Positions 1-10,397 of a stretch of 51,665 nucleotides of DNA are shown here, in pieces (the first letter of the stretch is position 1; each line of letters begins with the position of its first letter). A program made the position numbers and the translations under genes. The notes beneath the pieces were generated by a model. That model was given only the letters and a program-made list of their open reading frames with translations. It was not told the DNA's origin and ran no database searches. The DNA comes from Perkinsus olseni (Eukaryota > Perkinsozoa > Perkinsida > Perkinsidae): contig JABANP010000389.1 of assembly GCA_013115135.1 (NCBI GenBank), positions 1-51,665 on the forward strand. The letters are read 5' to 3'.

Positions 1-113
1 GACGTTAAGTGCCCAGTAACTTCTATGAATACATACAGATCATCAAGGCAATAGCGTCAGAATACATCGAAGCTAGGGGGACAACTAGTTGTGTCACTAG
101 GGACACGACTACA
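1..113 (-). repeat. Terminal direct repeat, downstream (3') copy of the retroelement, cut by window start
   Basis: Matches 4931-5038 base for base except for small indels. After base 113 the two copies diverge, which marks the inner border of the repeat here. The part homologous to 4921-4930 would lie before base 1. Confidence 0.7.
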
Positions 114-492
114 TCCTCCCCCAGTCAAAACCTCTCTAAAATCTAAGTAAAACAGTACTCACTCATTCATCTCATCATCATCAGCAACCGCTGGTAGTTC
201 CGTAAGCACCTTTTAGGTTCTTGCTGTGGACAACACTCACCATTTGATAACCGAACCATATTAGAGCCCAACACTTCCACAATAGTGTCTTGCACGAAAC
301 GGGGGATCCAGTTTTGACGCACTTTTTATCCGCCACATAGACCGTTTTACCCACCTCGAGCTTCTCTGCTGCGAAAACACGTAGTGAATCCTGCGACGTC
401 TTCAGGCGTTTGCAAGCCTGTACCGTTTCCAAACTCTCGTTTATCATCCGGTAAGTTCTTCTTTGTTCCCAGCAAAATATCATCGCTTCGCA

Positions 493-1406
493 TTAGGAGA
501 CAAACCATATCCAAGGCAGAGATACCATGGCCTTCACCACTCGCCGCGTTGTTGATCTCACTCGCATACGCGATCGAGCACATCTTGCCACTCTCTCAGT
601 ATCCTCGAAAATAACGCCTCGAGTAATGATCCAAGGTCGTAACTTCTGGTTAACCACTCTATGTCGCCGTTCAACATGACCATTAGACCAACTGCTATGA
701 ATAGCTGTGAATAGCCACTCATTGGGGAAGTTTGCTGATGCGGCTTTTAAAACACTGTCCATTATCAGTCATAACTTCCTTTAGGAAATATAGCGTACTG
801 CCGGTAGACTGTATTAATCAACGCTCGCACATCGTCCGCATTGGGAGCATGAGTTGTACCCCTCAACAGCAGCATACCAGTATAGAAGCAGCAGAGGCTG
901 ACCGCATAAAACCTGCCCTCGTATGGACCAACTACGTCCATGTTAACCCGATAAAAGGGCCTCATCGACCAACTTGGGGATCTCTGCCTCTTGCTTTAAA
1001 CATACGATCACCAGCTTTGACGGACGTAGCAGCGCACACCTGACAACTGGCGATAACTTGCTTTACCATATCCTTCATGTTGTCCCATTCAAAAATGTCG
1101 ACGGAGTTGTAGAAGAGCAGATTCCACGCTATCGTGCGCTAGACCATGAGCTGCTTTGTGCCAGTATGAGCTTACACTCGTCGTCAATAACTTTAACTTC
1201 TCAACGTCAGCCCTACCGCTTTCAAGCAGTTTTACCACATAATGTCGCACGAGTGGAGGGTAATCATCGAGTCCATGATAATCATAGCTATATATATTGC
1301 GTATCTGCGCGTTGCCATCTACTTCTTGAGCCTCTTCTTGACCATTGGCCTTATCGGCATCGTCATCATCACCAAAGTCGTCCTCATCACGTTCACGATA
1401 ATCCAC
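493..1406 (-). pseudogene. Retroelement integrase, several frame breaks
   Basis: Pieces in different frames add up to an integrase. An HHCC-type zinc region has a His-rich part at 1089-1200 and CQVC at about 1035-1050 in the next frame. The core begins NMDVVGP (first Asp) at about 930. MTDNG (second Asp) lies near 755 in another frame, and WSNGHVERRHR (third acidic residue, Glu) near 660-690. A basic tail and a segment resembling a GPY/F-like module continue to about 200. At least four changes of frame make this copy non-functional as written. Upstream, 1300-1400 encodes an acidic linker. Confidence 0.7.
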
Positions 1407-1674
1407 CCGCTTCTTCTTTCTCGTAGATCTTCTCAGGGTTGTTCATCGTGAGAACCGTCGGACCTCTTGCGGACGGCAAGTATCCCATGTGCAGCTTCAC
1501 CATCTACCACCTTATCATCGGCGGCCGTTGTTGTAGCACTAGTGAGGTTGCCAGCATCCAACTCTTCTCGCAGTGACAATATGCGCTGAAGGAGGGATGA
1601 CGAGTACCCCTCGTCTCGCTAAATTCTCGGCTGAGCATACATAATGATAAGAAATCCTTAGCCCAGCTGCAACA

Positions 1675-1968
1675 TCATAGACGAGGTTCAGAAATTTCTC
1701 GTTGATAGCTTGGTATATACCTCGAGGGGTACGACCACTGCAAAAGAATACTCAACGCGGTCTGCGAATCGATGTAGACCCTCAATTGACCCACTAAAAT
1801 GCAAAACCAGTATCTTCTTTGTAGTAGCCGTAACCTTGATAAAGCCTTCCATACTCCGCTTAGCTCTAAGCAATTAATATGGTACTTTTGTTCTGTTTTT
1901 GATAGGACGCATTGCTCGCAAAGTAGAGGTACCTTTGACGACCCTTGGAACACCATGTAGCATTGCAT
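1675..1968 (-). pseudogene. Retroelement RNase H domain remnant
   Basis: The translation shows INCLEL (catalytic Glu) and, about 35 residues on, VYIDSQTALSIL (catalytic Asp), the two landmarks of retrotransposon RNase H. The DS pair resembles BEL/Pao and DIRS RNase H more than typical Ty3. Sequence between RT and this block is spread over different frames, so I treat it as a broken part of pol. Confidence 0.55.
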
Positions 1969-2118
1969 AACAGTAGATGCATCGCTGTATACCCCTCATG
2001 TCGGCGGTAACGTCGATAAACCTTGGCACCTGGGGTAAGGTTGAAGTTCGCACCAACTCCATCCATATGGATAGACATTCTTGCAGTTCATCAACCATAG
2101 GTGTATCCCATGACGCCT

Positions 2119-3075
2119 TCAGCAAAACCTCCAGACGGATAGCAGACCTACCAGCTGGTGTTTGATGGGTAAGATATGAAGAGGAAGAAGGTCGGGGTCA
2201 TTAACTATGGCTCCTAGAATTTCGAGTGCTCGTCTATATGAAACATCTCTATTAACCGATAATTGTTGCACAGTGGCAAACTTATCAATACGATACGTAA
2301 TAACACGATCCGCAACATTCATACCCAAAGCTACAGTACAATGGTCGTCAATCAAATGCTCGATCTTTAGCGGAAAACTATGCTGTGCGTACAAAGCTAC
2401 AGTACCATCACAAGCTTCTGATTCTCCGGCTCGGCCCGGTTTGTGGGGCCTGACCAGATCGTCCATAAAGCTCGCAGGGTGAGGCAATCCGGCACTAGGT
2501 GCCGGGAGCTTCTTTTCTAGAAACTGTACACAGTACTCTAATATAAAAGCTGCTATTGATGATCCGTAAATAAGGTTATAAAAGGCATACACAAAACCGT
2601 CCCACCATATTTCTATCTTACGACGAAGGCATGGACCAATGACAATATTCATATAAGCATCGCTTATATCTAATAAGGAAACTGCCACAGCGGTGCGTAG
2701 CCTATGAACAACTGTACTCATGCGATGTTGGGGATTATGAACCGGATAAAACCTTAAAATAAACCTCATCACTGTATTAAACTGTATAAGTGGAGTGACG
2801 ACTCTATATCGCTTTCTCCCTTTAACCGCATAAAAATTTGACCGAAATGCATTAAAACTAGGATGGTCAACTTTTACAAGCTTCCCATCGTTGACAAAGG
2901 CAGCCAATTGTTTACAACAGTCTCGTTTAGCTTCTTCTGAGGCTTTCAACCACTTCCAATGTACTTTAGCTGCAGGCTTCGTTTTCACCTGAGACATCCA
3001 ATCCGCCAACTCGCAAGAAATATCAGCACAAAAATACTTCTGCTTGTCAGCCTTCTCGTTAACCGTTATTTGCAA
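2119..3075 (-). CDS. Retroelement reverse transcriptase domain
   Basis: Open frame of 318 residues in the same phase as gag. Palm motifs are visible: LLDISDAY near residues 134-141 (first catalytic Asp) and FMDD at 203-206 (the YxDD box, with Phe and Met in the first two places). A finger-domain KGRKRYRVV-type segment precedes them. The frame probably forms part of a Pol polyprotein and has no start of its own. The connection to RNase H is interrupted by frame changes between about 1870 and 2125. Confidence 0.8.
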   Translation of the reverse strand: MQITVNEKADKQKYFCADISCELADWMSQVKTKPAAKVHWKWLKASEEAKRDCCKQLAAFVNDGKLVKVDHPSFNAFRSNFYAVKGRKRYRVVTPLIQFNTVMRFILRFYPVHNPQHRMSTVVHRLRTAVAVSLLDISDAYMNIVIGPCLRRKIEIWWDGFVYAFYNLIYGSSIAAFILEYCVQFLEKKLPAPSAGLPHPASFMDDLVRPHKPGRAGESEACDGTVALYAQHSFPLKIEHLIDDHCTVALGMNVADRVITYRIDKFATVQQLSVNRDVSYRRALEILGAIVNDPDLLPLHILPIKHQLVGLLSVWRFC

Positions 3076-3656
3076 CCAGTCGCCCTCGGTAGACTACAGC
3101 AACAGTTGGGTCAGGCGGTGGCAGGAATGTCGCTCCTTCCAGCTTTGGCGGCGTTAGTGTTTCTTCAATCTTGCGCCCCTCCTCCTTCTCATCCTCTGAC
3201 AAGTCATTATGAGGTGGAGAGCTGAAATCGTGCTGAACGGAATCGTCATTACCATTCTTCAATTCGTCAACCGAACACCAGAAACGAGAGAGGTTCATCG
3301 GACCTTCGATCAAGCTTATATCTAGACCGGAGTCCGAGAAGGAAAGACACTCTCGTCCCAAAAGTCCATCACAGTCATCCGTCAATTCTTTGACGACACA
3401 AGGTTGCCAAAAAGAAACCATAAACAGCACCATCACGATCATGCAAATTCAGCAGTACGCTTATCTCTTGATAAGCGTGAATGATAGCATCACCAGCAGC
3501 TAAAGTAAAAGATTTACTGCTTGGTTTAGTACCCAGTGCAAGCCCGGCTGATCGAAAGACATTAGCGGCCTTCTCCGAAATGATAGAGTTACTACACCCA
3601 GTATCGATTTCTATGCATAGACCATGAAGTTGAAATGAGGGGCAACGTACGGTCAT
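3059..3656 (-). pseudogene. Retroelement aspartic protease region, split over two frames
   Basis: The frame at 3375-3656 carries the retropepsin active-site motif IDTGCS followed by hydrophobic strands. Its continuation, with the C-terminal protease motif GLLGREC, is in the next frame (3059-3442). The change of frame lies near a T-rich run at about 3408-3420. It may be a disabling indel or, less likely, a recoding site. The spacer to RT is acidic and proline-rich. Confidence 0.65.
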
Positions 3657-4920
3657 TCTTTTGTGACCGGTCTACCATCTCATTCGCTGCAGCGCAGGCT
3701 TTTGCTACGCTTCCACTAGGTGCTGCTCCACCTGAGAAACCCGTAGTTGTTGCTGTAGGTAACTTTCCCGCCGAGGTAGAGCCTCCCGCCTTGTTCTTGA
3801 TGTCTTCCAGCTTGACATGACCAAACCTACATTGTTCACGGTTACAGACCCCCATAGCATACTTGAAGCATAAGTTATTTTGCCTAACGTATGCGGCTTC
3901 TTCTGCACTCAGTCTTTGTGGATTTACGGGCATCGAAGATGAAGTTCCTGACCGGTTACCATTGCCATTACCAAAATATCGCCAATTTAACTCTCTGTAA
4001 TTCTCCAATTTATAGGCCAAGTTATCTGCTGATGTCGTCGCGCTAAAATTGCTGTTGGCAATTTTCGCATAGTCGCGGCGCAATCCCCGTCTAAAAATAC
4101 GGCCAATTTGGCTCACTGACAGAGATACTCCACATGCTTGAGCTTGCTCACACACATTATTCACTTTATCGAGGTACGCATATATACCCTCTTGTTCGCC
4201 TTGACGTAGTCGAGATAGCTTTACTTCATGATGAGCTGGTTCATCACTCTTGTTGTAAGTGTTCTTCAAAAACTCAAGACCATATTGCAGCATTACCCTA
4301 TAGTCGGTCATCCACACCTTGGTGCCACAACGTTGTTGGGTAGCTTTTGTAACGGCTGCCCTTACCGTAGAGCTGCACCCCTGTAGTAGATATAGCCAGC
4401 AGCCTTTAGGTTGTAACTCGAACATCTTCGCTTCATCAGCCAACCTCTCTAGATACCAGCTTATAGAGCGACCATCTTGGTGTCCTTCAAAGCACTTCTT
4501 ACCAGGCAGAGGGATTTCACTTATAAGCTCTACCATATCACTTGTTGATATCACTTCTTCCGAAGACATATCCGACATAAACTTATAAGCCAGAGGGAGT
4601 TCCGTTGGTACCGTAGACACTGTCGACCCATTATGCGACAACTTCGAACTTATCGTGGAGCTTTCCGAAGTAACCCTTGCAGTTTTCTGCGAACTCTTCG
4701 TCGCCAGTAGCTTCTCATATGCTTCCCTCCAGCCCAGTACTTCAGCCAGAGATACCTTCTTATCAGTAATGGCTTTTTGGATAATAACATCAAATTCTTC
4801 TTGCTTGAGATATACCAGAAGTTGAGGTTGATCGAGGTCCAAATGCTTGCACAAGGACTGAAGACACGGGTTCTCCACCATGTTAGCCTTTAACTCACTC
4901 TCAACACTGCTGCTTGGCAT
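3592..4920 (-). CDS. Retroelement Gag-like protein with CCCH zinc finger
   Basis: Open frame of 442 residues starting at an ATG that abuts the terminal repeat. The middle (about residues 130-310) looks like a retrotransposon capsid: a W-rich segment followed by an ALR-type helix region. The nucleic-acid motif near residues 351-368 is C-x7-C-x4-C-x3-H, i.e. a CCCH finger, not the CCHC knuckle usual in Gag. A Ser/Gly-rich linker follows. The 3' end overlaps the protease frame (3592-3656), so pol would need a frameshift of +1 (or -2). Function inferred from position and composition; the zinc finger is seen directly. Confidence 0.75.
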   Translation of the reverse strand: MPSSSVESELKANMVENPCLQSLCKHLDLDQPQLLVYLKQEEFDVIIQKAITDKKVSLAEVLGWREAYEKLLATKSSQKTARVTSESSTISSKLSHNGSTVSTVPTELPLAYKFMSDMSSEEVISTSDMVELISEIPLPGKKCFEGHQDGRSISWYLERLADEAKMFELQPKGCWLYLLQGCSSTVRAAVTKATQQRCGTKVWMTDYRVMLQYGLEFLKNTYNKSDEPAHHEVKLSRLRQGEQEGIYAYLDKVNNVCEQAQACGVSLSVSQIGRIFRRGLRRDYAKIANSNFSATTSADNLAYKLENYRELNWRYFGNGNGNRSGTSSSMPVNPQRLSAEEAAYVRQNNLCFKYAMGVCNREQCRFGHVKLEDIKNKAGGSTSAGKLPTATTTGFSGGAAPSGSVAKACAAANEMVDRSQKNDRTLPLISTSWSMHRNRYWV

Positions 4921-5038
4921 TGAGACTTATGACGTTAAGTGCCTAGTAACTTATGAATACATACAGATCATCATAATAGCGTCAGAATACATCGAAGCTA
5001 GGGGGACAACTAGTTGTGTCACTAGGGACACGACTACA
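4921..5038 (-). repeat. Terminal direct repeat, upstream (5') copy of the retroelement
   Basis: Nearly identical to bases 1-113 apart from a few small indels. On the minus strand it begins TGTAGTCG, and if it continues to the base before the gag ATG it ends in CA, matching the usual TG...CA of LTRs. It contains the perfect palindrome ACAACTAGTTGT. Gag starts directly after it, so there is no room for a normal untranslated leader or primer-binding site. Confidence 0.7.
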
Positions 5039-5686
5039 GTAGTAGATACAGGATCTCACTAACTCCAACCTCCTCAAGTTTTGTGTTTGTTGTTGGGGTA
5101 GGGGTACTCACTGACTCGGGTAGCAACGCATGAATGCGAGTTGAACTTTCGTGTCTCACAAAGCCTCTCTGAGGTAACCCACGCTCAACGACATGCTATG
5201 CAATGGCCATTTCCTCATTCCAAATCCCTCTCAAATCGCGATGAGCTAGCCTGACCGAGCGGGTTCTCGACGTTGAACGTGTGTGTGAGTTTATAGTCCA
5301 ACGCCGGTTCCGGCTTAGACTCTTGCCGATGTGCTCAGTTGGAGACACTCTGTAGCGTTGACACGAAGTGAAATCAGACAGATTATCAATAAGCTTTCCT
5401 CAGGGGTACATTCAACCAGAAAGGCTTCCTTTCCTCCTGACAGGATTCGCTTACACGTTGAACGTTTGATATGATAACTAACACTCACCAAATTGATATG
5501 ACTGATAGAGAAGGGGACTGTATAAATAATAAATATGGTTACCCGAATTCTCTTCAAGCCCTCAACCGTAGGTTCGACAATACTCAAAACCACTGGTGGC
5601 CGAAACACACTAACTTGGAAGTGGAATAGAAATAATAGTGAGGCCTTTGATCCGGCCCTTAAAAGAGAATATGCCCAATGCAAAAT
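5039..5686. other. Intergenic, between retroelement and citrate synthase 3' end
   Basis: No reading frame with recognisable domains and no RNA gene seen. It should contain the citrate synthase 3' untranslated region (minus strand). A 122-codon minus-strand open frame at 5315-5683 has no family features and is left out. Confidence 0.5.
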
Positions 5687-7081
5687 CTACAACTGTGATT
5701 TGGTTTGGGGGTGACTCTTGCTGAGAACAGTATCGTAAAGATGATCCAAAGTAACAGATTTCGGACGTTCAATGGGCATCTGCATTATCCTGGCCCAAAC
5801 CAACTGAGCCATGACGCCCATAGATCGGGAAACAGCAAAGACGACCGTGTAGAAGTCAGGTTCACTCAAACCGAAATGCTTCAACATCACGCCAGAATGA
5901 GCGTCGACATTAGGATAAGGGCTACGGACTTTGCCAGTATTAGAGAGAACAGTGGGGACAGCCTCGTAGGCGACAGAACACAACTGCACCATCGGGTCAT
6001 CACCGATGTTTTTAAGGCAGAATTCTCGCTCTAGAAGATACCGCGGATCAGCCACCTTGAGAACAGCATGTCCATAACCAGGAATCACTCGCCCTTCTCG
6101 TAGAGTCTTCTCAGCGAATTTTCCAACACTTTCCTTAGTCGGGATTCTCCCGTTGTGATGAGCCATGCATGACTCTAGCCACTTCAAAGACTCTTGATTA
6201 GCGATACCATGCAGAGGGCCGGCCAGACCGCACACACCAGCAGCAAAGGCGTAATAAGGGTCAGCAAGAGCCGAGCCCACGAGATGGGTTGTGTGGGCTG
6301 AGACGTTACCACCCTCATGATCAGCATGCAGCAGCATGTACAGTCGCATCACTTCCTCGAACAGGGGGTCATCACTAACACCCAGCATATGGGCGAAATT
6401 AGCAGCCCAATCAAGATGGGGATCTGAGGATATTTGGTCGTCATGATGAAAAGATCTCCGATATATTCTTGCTGCTATTTGTGGTACTCGTGCAACCAGT
6501 GTGACGGCGTCCTCAAGGATACTCTCCCAATAATCACTCTTTCTGAGGTCGCCTTGGAAGTAGCCCTTCGAGAAGACAGAGTAGGGCTGCAGCGCCAGTA
6601 CACCAATACTGAGTTGAGTCATGGGGTGCATATCCTTAGGTAAACTGTCGATAGTAGTAATGACCTCATCGGGCAGCTCACTTCTCCTGTGCAACTCCGA
6701 GTTGAACTCATGCATGATATCTTCGGAAGGGACCTCACCCGTTAAAAGTAACCAGAAGGCCCCTTCAGGCAGCCCCACAGTGCTCCCATCGGGTTTCGGC
6801 AAAGCTGAATTTACTTCCCTTAGAGTCATCTTCCTGTACCGTATCCCTCCTAGTGGATCGAGGTCAGAGGTATCAGTGAGCATAGTTTTCATACCGCGTT
6901 CGCCACCAAGAACATTAGCCACAGTGATCTCACCGATAACATCATGACTGTGACCATACTTTAGTTCAACAAGCCTGGCAAACTCGGACTTGGCGAGGTC
7001 ACGTATTTGCTCCTTCAGGACGTCCATGACGGAAGGCTCGGGTCCTTCGGTATGCTGCTGCTCACTTGGAGAGATGTTCAT
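5687..7081 (-). CDS. CS: Citrate synthase
   Basis: Condenses acetyl-CoA and oxaloacetate to citrate, the entry step of the TCA cycle. The 464-residue protein aligns along its whole length with eukaryotic (type I, mitochondrial-style) citrate synthases. The catalytic residues are in place: His in ADHEGGN (residue 255), His in GPLHGIA (291) and Asp in NVDAHSG (393). The substrate loop PGYGHAVL is at 334-341. No intron is needed, unlike most neighbours. The chosen ATG gives an acidic N-terminus (MNISPSEQQ) without an obvious mitochondrial presequence. The frame stays open upstream, so an extra 5' exon encoding a targeting peptide is possible, or the enzyme is peroxisomal or cytosolic. The C-terminus (KSQL) is not a clear peroxisomal signal. 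Confidence 0.95.
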   Translation of the reverse strand: MNISPSEQQHTEGPEPSVMDVLKEQIRDLAKSEFARLVELKYGHSHDVIGEITVANVLGGERGMKTMLTDTSDLDPLGGIRYRKMTLREVNSALPKPDGSTVGLPEGAFWLLLTGEVPSEDIMHEFNSELHRRSELPDEVITTIDSLPKDMHPMTQLSIGVLALQPYSVFSKGYFQGDLRKSDYWESILEDAVTLVARVPQIAARIYRRSFHHDDQISSDPHLDWAANFAHMLGVSDDPLFEEVMRLYMLLHADHEGGNVSAHTTHLVGSALADPYYAFAAGVCGLAGPLHGIANQESLKWLESCMAHHNGRIPTKESVGKFAEKTLREGRVIPGYGHAVLKVADPRYLLEREFCLKNIGDDPMVQLCSVAYEAVPTVLSNTGKVRSPYPNVDAHSGVMLKHFGLSEPDFYTVVFAVSRSMGVMAQLVWARIMQMPIERPKSVTLDHLYDTVLSKSHPQTKSQL

Positions 7082-7673
7082 GAGCGAAATGAATTGATAA
7101 AAACGAGCAACTATGACCGGCTGTACGCTTCACGTCAAGTTCAATTTTGAGAGCGCTCTTGGAACTCAGGAGAGACCTACAACACGCTTCCGCGTTGCCC
7201 CTCCTCGAGCCATGCCATCACAGGACACTTGTCCCGTCCAGCCACGGAACATTAAAACAATAAATGACGAGATTTATCTCCGATAATGCGACTCATTAAT
7301 CTCGTTCGAGTAATGGATCGTAGGAAGTCGTGTAACGCCTCTTGCAGCACTCCTAGAACCCGTGAGCGCACCTTCGTCAACGGCGCCGCCGCAACAGCAG
7401 ACCCACTGCTAGCGCATCAACTGGTTCATTAAACAGCCCGTTGGGAACTTCTCGTAGCACTTCCGAGCGACGGTAAAGGATAAGCTTCTTAGCAGGTCTT
7501 AAACGACAGCCCTTAGAGTAGCACTGCCACAAGACCGGGAAAAACCATATTTCTAAAGAAAGTTGCCATTTTCTAAAGAAGTTTCGCGCTCGCCCGGGAG
7601 AGGATTGGGACTACGCTTTTGACTCTCGGATAACCTATGACCTATAACCCTAGGCCTTCGGGTTTGAGGTGAT

Positions 7674-7692
7674 GGTCGCCCGAAGGGCGACC
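7674..7692. repeat. Perfect hairpin, 8-bp stem, 3-base loop
   Basis: GGTCGCCC-GAA-GGGCGACC. The surrounding bases (7640-7740) repeat GGGTTTCGGGTT- and GGTTATGG-like words. Function unknown. Confidence 0.7.
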
Positions 7693-7770
7693 TGAGTCGG
7701 GTTTCGGGTTGACGGGGGTTACGGTCAGTTATGGTTATGGTCACTAGGTCTTTTTTTCTTCAGTTTTTCT

Positions 7771-7832
7771 CCTTCTTTAGATTTTCGCCCTCTCGCTTAG
7801 ATTTTCGCCCTCTCGCTTAGATTTTCACCTTC
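7771..7832 (+). repeat. 20-base tandem repeat, about 2.7 copies
   Basis: ATTTTCGCCCTCTCGCTTAG is present twice exactly (7781-7820), preceded and followed by partial copies. It lies 30-90 bases upstream of the ATG at 7862. It is pyrimidine-rich and could belong to the promoter or 5' leader of that gene. Confidence 0.75.
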
Positions 7833-7861
7833 TACCAGACTCAGGTACTGTACTTCTGTGT

Positions 7862-8867
7862 ATGAAAGTCGCGGGCCTCTTGCACCTCTGCGGCGCCTCA
7901 CTACACATCGCCTCCGCCGTTCTAATCCCGAAGTGCCCAGCACTCGGCTTGTACGGGAGTCAAGACCAGATAACGAGCGCTGGCTTGTTGAAGAGCTTCG
8001 AGGTGAACTATTTGTACGAAGTTCGTGGCGCTGGTTGCCAAGCTGATTTGGTCTATAGCGAGGGCGCCTTCACAGTGGAGGTCAGTAACGTCCTGTTGGA
8101 GTCCCAGAAAGGCGGTAAGGTTTTCAGCAAGATTCGGCGAACTCATTCGGAGCAGCCAGTGCCACATGCTCCCAGGACAACAACCAGACAGCACGATTGC
8201 AAATAAACTCAGACGCTTGAGACTGTCTCGCACCGCTATATGCAATCTGGGCAACGATGCCCTGGTGGCATTTTTTGGTGCCTCGCTCAACAGGAATGGT
8301 GTACCAGTAAACTTGTACTCACCGGTGCCTCTCGTGAAGGTCCAAGATCGGACCGCGCATCCGATTCACAACAAGTCTAGCGAGGAGGCGACTGCGGACG
8401 ACCAGCTCATGGCACGCGCCAGAGGGGATCCATCTGGCACCCTCCCGCTGTACGCCGGTTCGACAGGAGGTCCCGTTTCTCATGAAATTCATCTTGTCAA
8501 CACTCATGACGTAACCTTCGTCGACCAAGCCATAGTTGATATTGTTGGTACGTTTTACGATTCCTCCGGCGAAGTTAACTTGTTCAAGTGGGCTGGTGCT
8601 GGTGACACACCACAGGCCTCCCAGTTCTTGAAGTCGTATCCTGCTGCCAACGCGTCCTTGCTCGAACTCCGGATACCTCTCGCTCGTCTCCGTGCTCAAC
8701 GAGGTCATGACGACGTCTGTTTCAGAGTTCCTCCGAGTAACATCTGGCTCGGTGAAAATTCAGTAGCCGAGGACATTGAACGAGCTGGGCAAGTGTTCGG
8801 AATAGATGGGTTGAACTTGGCTAATGTCGTCGTATACCTGAGGGTGGGGCACGGGTTCCGAGCTTAG
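7862..8867 (+). CDS. Secreted protein of unknown function, two exons
   Basis: Model: exon 1 7862-8114, intron 8115-8175 (61 bases, GTAAGG...CCCAG), exon 2 8176-8867; 314 residues. The two open frames are in different phases and only join in frame through this intron, or another of length 1 mod 3. The ATG opens a signal peptide (MKVAGLLHLCGASLHIASA, predicted cut after ASA). The mature part has no transmembrane segment and few cysteines, and I recognise no domain. It is likely extracellular or vacuolar. The upstream 20-base repeats may belong to its promoter. Alternative acceptor at 8187 would also keep frame. Confidence 0.6.
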
Positions 8868-10397
8868 GCTTGGGAGCATTCGGGACTCGACTGGCGAAGC
8901 TAAGCCAACCATTACTATTCCTCTCATGAGGGCTCCGAACCTGAGTGGATCGGAGAGGTGCACAGCTTGTTCTGGCGGTACCGCCTCGGGTGAAGGCACG
9001 CAATCGCCACGCAGAAGAGTTCTTTCTGCTGAGGAGGTTGCACAAGACAATATGAGGCCTCCGAAGAAAAGACGCTGGCGTGTGAATGTCAACCAAGATG
9101 AATCTGGTCGGGACGCTCCCTAACGAACGTCCAGTGGGGCGGTATTTCTCGTTTGTAATTCTCACGATTAATCAATGCTGTCCTCTACTTACGCTTCATA
9201 ACCTCGGTAGTTCTCATGTTAGCATGATGTCACCCTAAGCTGTCTAGGCCTCCAATCTTTGTTATTCACAGTAGTATCAATGATCGCTAGCGCCTCTGGC
9301 GATCCGAGCCACTAGGCTAGCAACGTTGTTGGAATTGAGGGACTCTCCTGGGAGGAAGAGGTAATACCTCTTCGATACTGAGCCTCAGCAGCTCAGGTTC
9401 ACAGGCCTCGTTGTATCGTGTCAAATGACTGAGCCAGACTACGGGCTGAGCCCGTCGGGCTCTCGTGGCCTAGCTGTTTACCCTGCTCAAGATTGTTGCA
9501 TGGGATGAGCTCAGTTGATCCAATTAACTGGATGATCCAGTATCTGGAAATACGGTGTATGATGCACTGTGTGTCTCTGCTCCAGCGTGCCAGTGCTGTC
9601 CAGGAGTATATCGCAATGCGATCGATGTCACTCACATCACGGTGAATGCAGATACGCCACAATTCAGGACTCTCTCATGAGAAGACCCTCAAATCGAGGC
9701 CCTCAATGCTACTCGGGATCCTCCGTGTGCACGCTCGTCTCTTTGGCGAACGGGTTGCCCGTAGTGCCAACAAAGTTGCGGAGACTTGTCGGTGGCGCTC
9801 ATCCCAGTCCACCACTGGGGTCAATAATCTGCTGCCGGACAGCGACTGATGTTATTCTCTCTGTACCACTTGGCTTTGGCATTGAATTTCCGATGGCGCC
9901 GCAGCATCAGCGTTGAGTTATCGATCAATCAATCACGGTCACTACTAGCGAACTTCGCTAGCCTTGAGTTGCGGATGACTGCTGGTGATGAGCATATCAA
10001 ATCTTCCCAGATTTTCTGAGTTGAATCTAGCAGCGTTTATTCCTGCTCTGCTGGTTGTGAAAGCATGGACCGCTCACTGTGGGCGGCTTCGCAGTATCGA
10101 GTTCTGTCGAGGAATTCCAGCTCATTGGTGGACATATTGGGCTCTGCTCGACTGGCATTCAGATGTGCGCGGTAGAGAATAAGGGCATTTCGAGCGAAAT
10201 ACTGCCCACGACCCAGCATTTAAATGCCTCGTGGAATGTTCGTTAGATCGTCTGGGGGCGTCTACGGCCTAGGTAAGGCTTCTCGGGTGGCTACAATAGG
10301 CTCCCAACGTTTCTGCCAATGATACCCGTAAGGTCATCGAGTTCTCAGAGGTTAAGCCATCGTAGTGGTTCAGGGATTTCTCGAGTTGAAGCCTGCA
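8868..10397. other. Long stretch without a supported gene
   Basis: Open frames here are short, overlapping and without family features. The only structure noted is 9247-9291, which recurs inverted at 18271-18315, and small G/C hairpins near 9440-9460. The last ~60 bases are the outer edge of the inverted duplication. Confidence 0.5.
9247..9291. repeat. Short dispersed inverted repeat, copy 1
   Basis: The 45 bases ending TGATCGCTAGC match the reverse complement of 18271-18315 with about three mismatches. Weaker similarity continues to a GAGAACTAC motif about 50 bases away. It does not fit the geometry of the larger inverted duplication, so it is an independent repeat. Confidence 0.65.

Larger units (their letters stand above)
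1..5038 (-). mobile_element. Decayed LTR-type retroelement (gag-PR-RT-RNaseH-INT), window edge cuts its 3' repeat
   Basis: Reading on the minus strand, the domains run gag, aspartic protease, reverse transcriptase, RNase H, integrase, the order of Ty3- and BEL/Pao-type LTR elements. A ~110-base sequence is repeated directly at 4931-5038 and 1-113, so these look like short LTRs; the left one may run past the window start. Gag and RT are each in one long open frame, but protease and integrase are split between frames, so the copy is probably inactive. Assignment to Ty3 versus BEL/Pao is open: the RNase H motifs (CLEL, then YIDS) and the HHCC region look slightly more Pao-like. No primer-binding site is recognisable. 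Confidence 0.85.
7082..7861. other. Divergent intergenic region with hairpin and short tandem repeat
   Basis: Separates the minus-strand citrate synthase from the plus-strand secreted-protein gene, so it should hold both promoters. No gene seen. It contains a perfect 8-bp hairpin and a pyrimidine-rich tandem repeat, listed separately. Confidence 0.5.

Noticed and set aside
5315..5683. 122-codon minus-strand frame after citrate synthase
   Set aside because: Lies in the expected 3' flank, no domain, no splice context.
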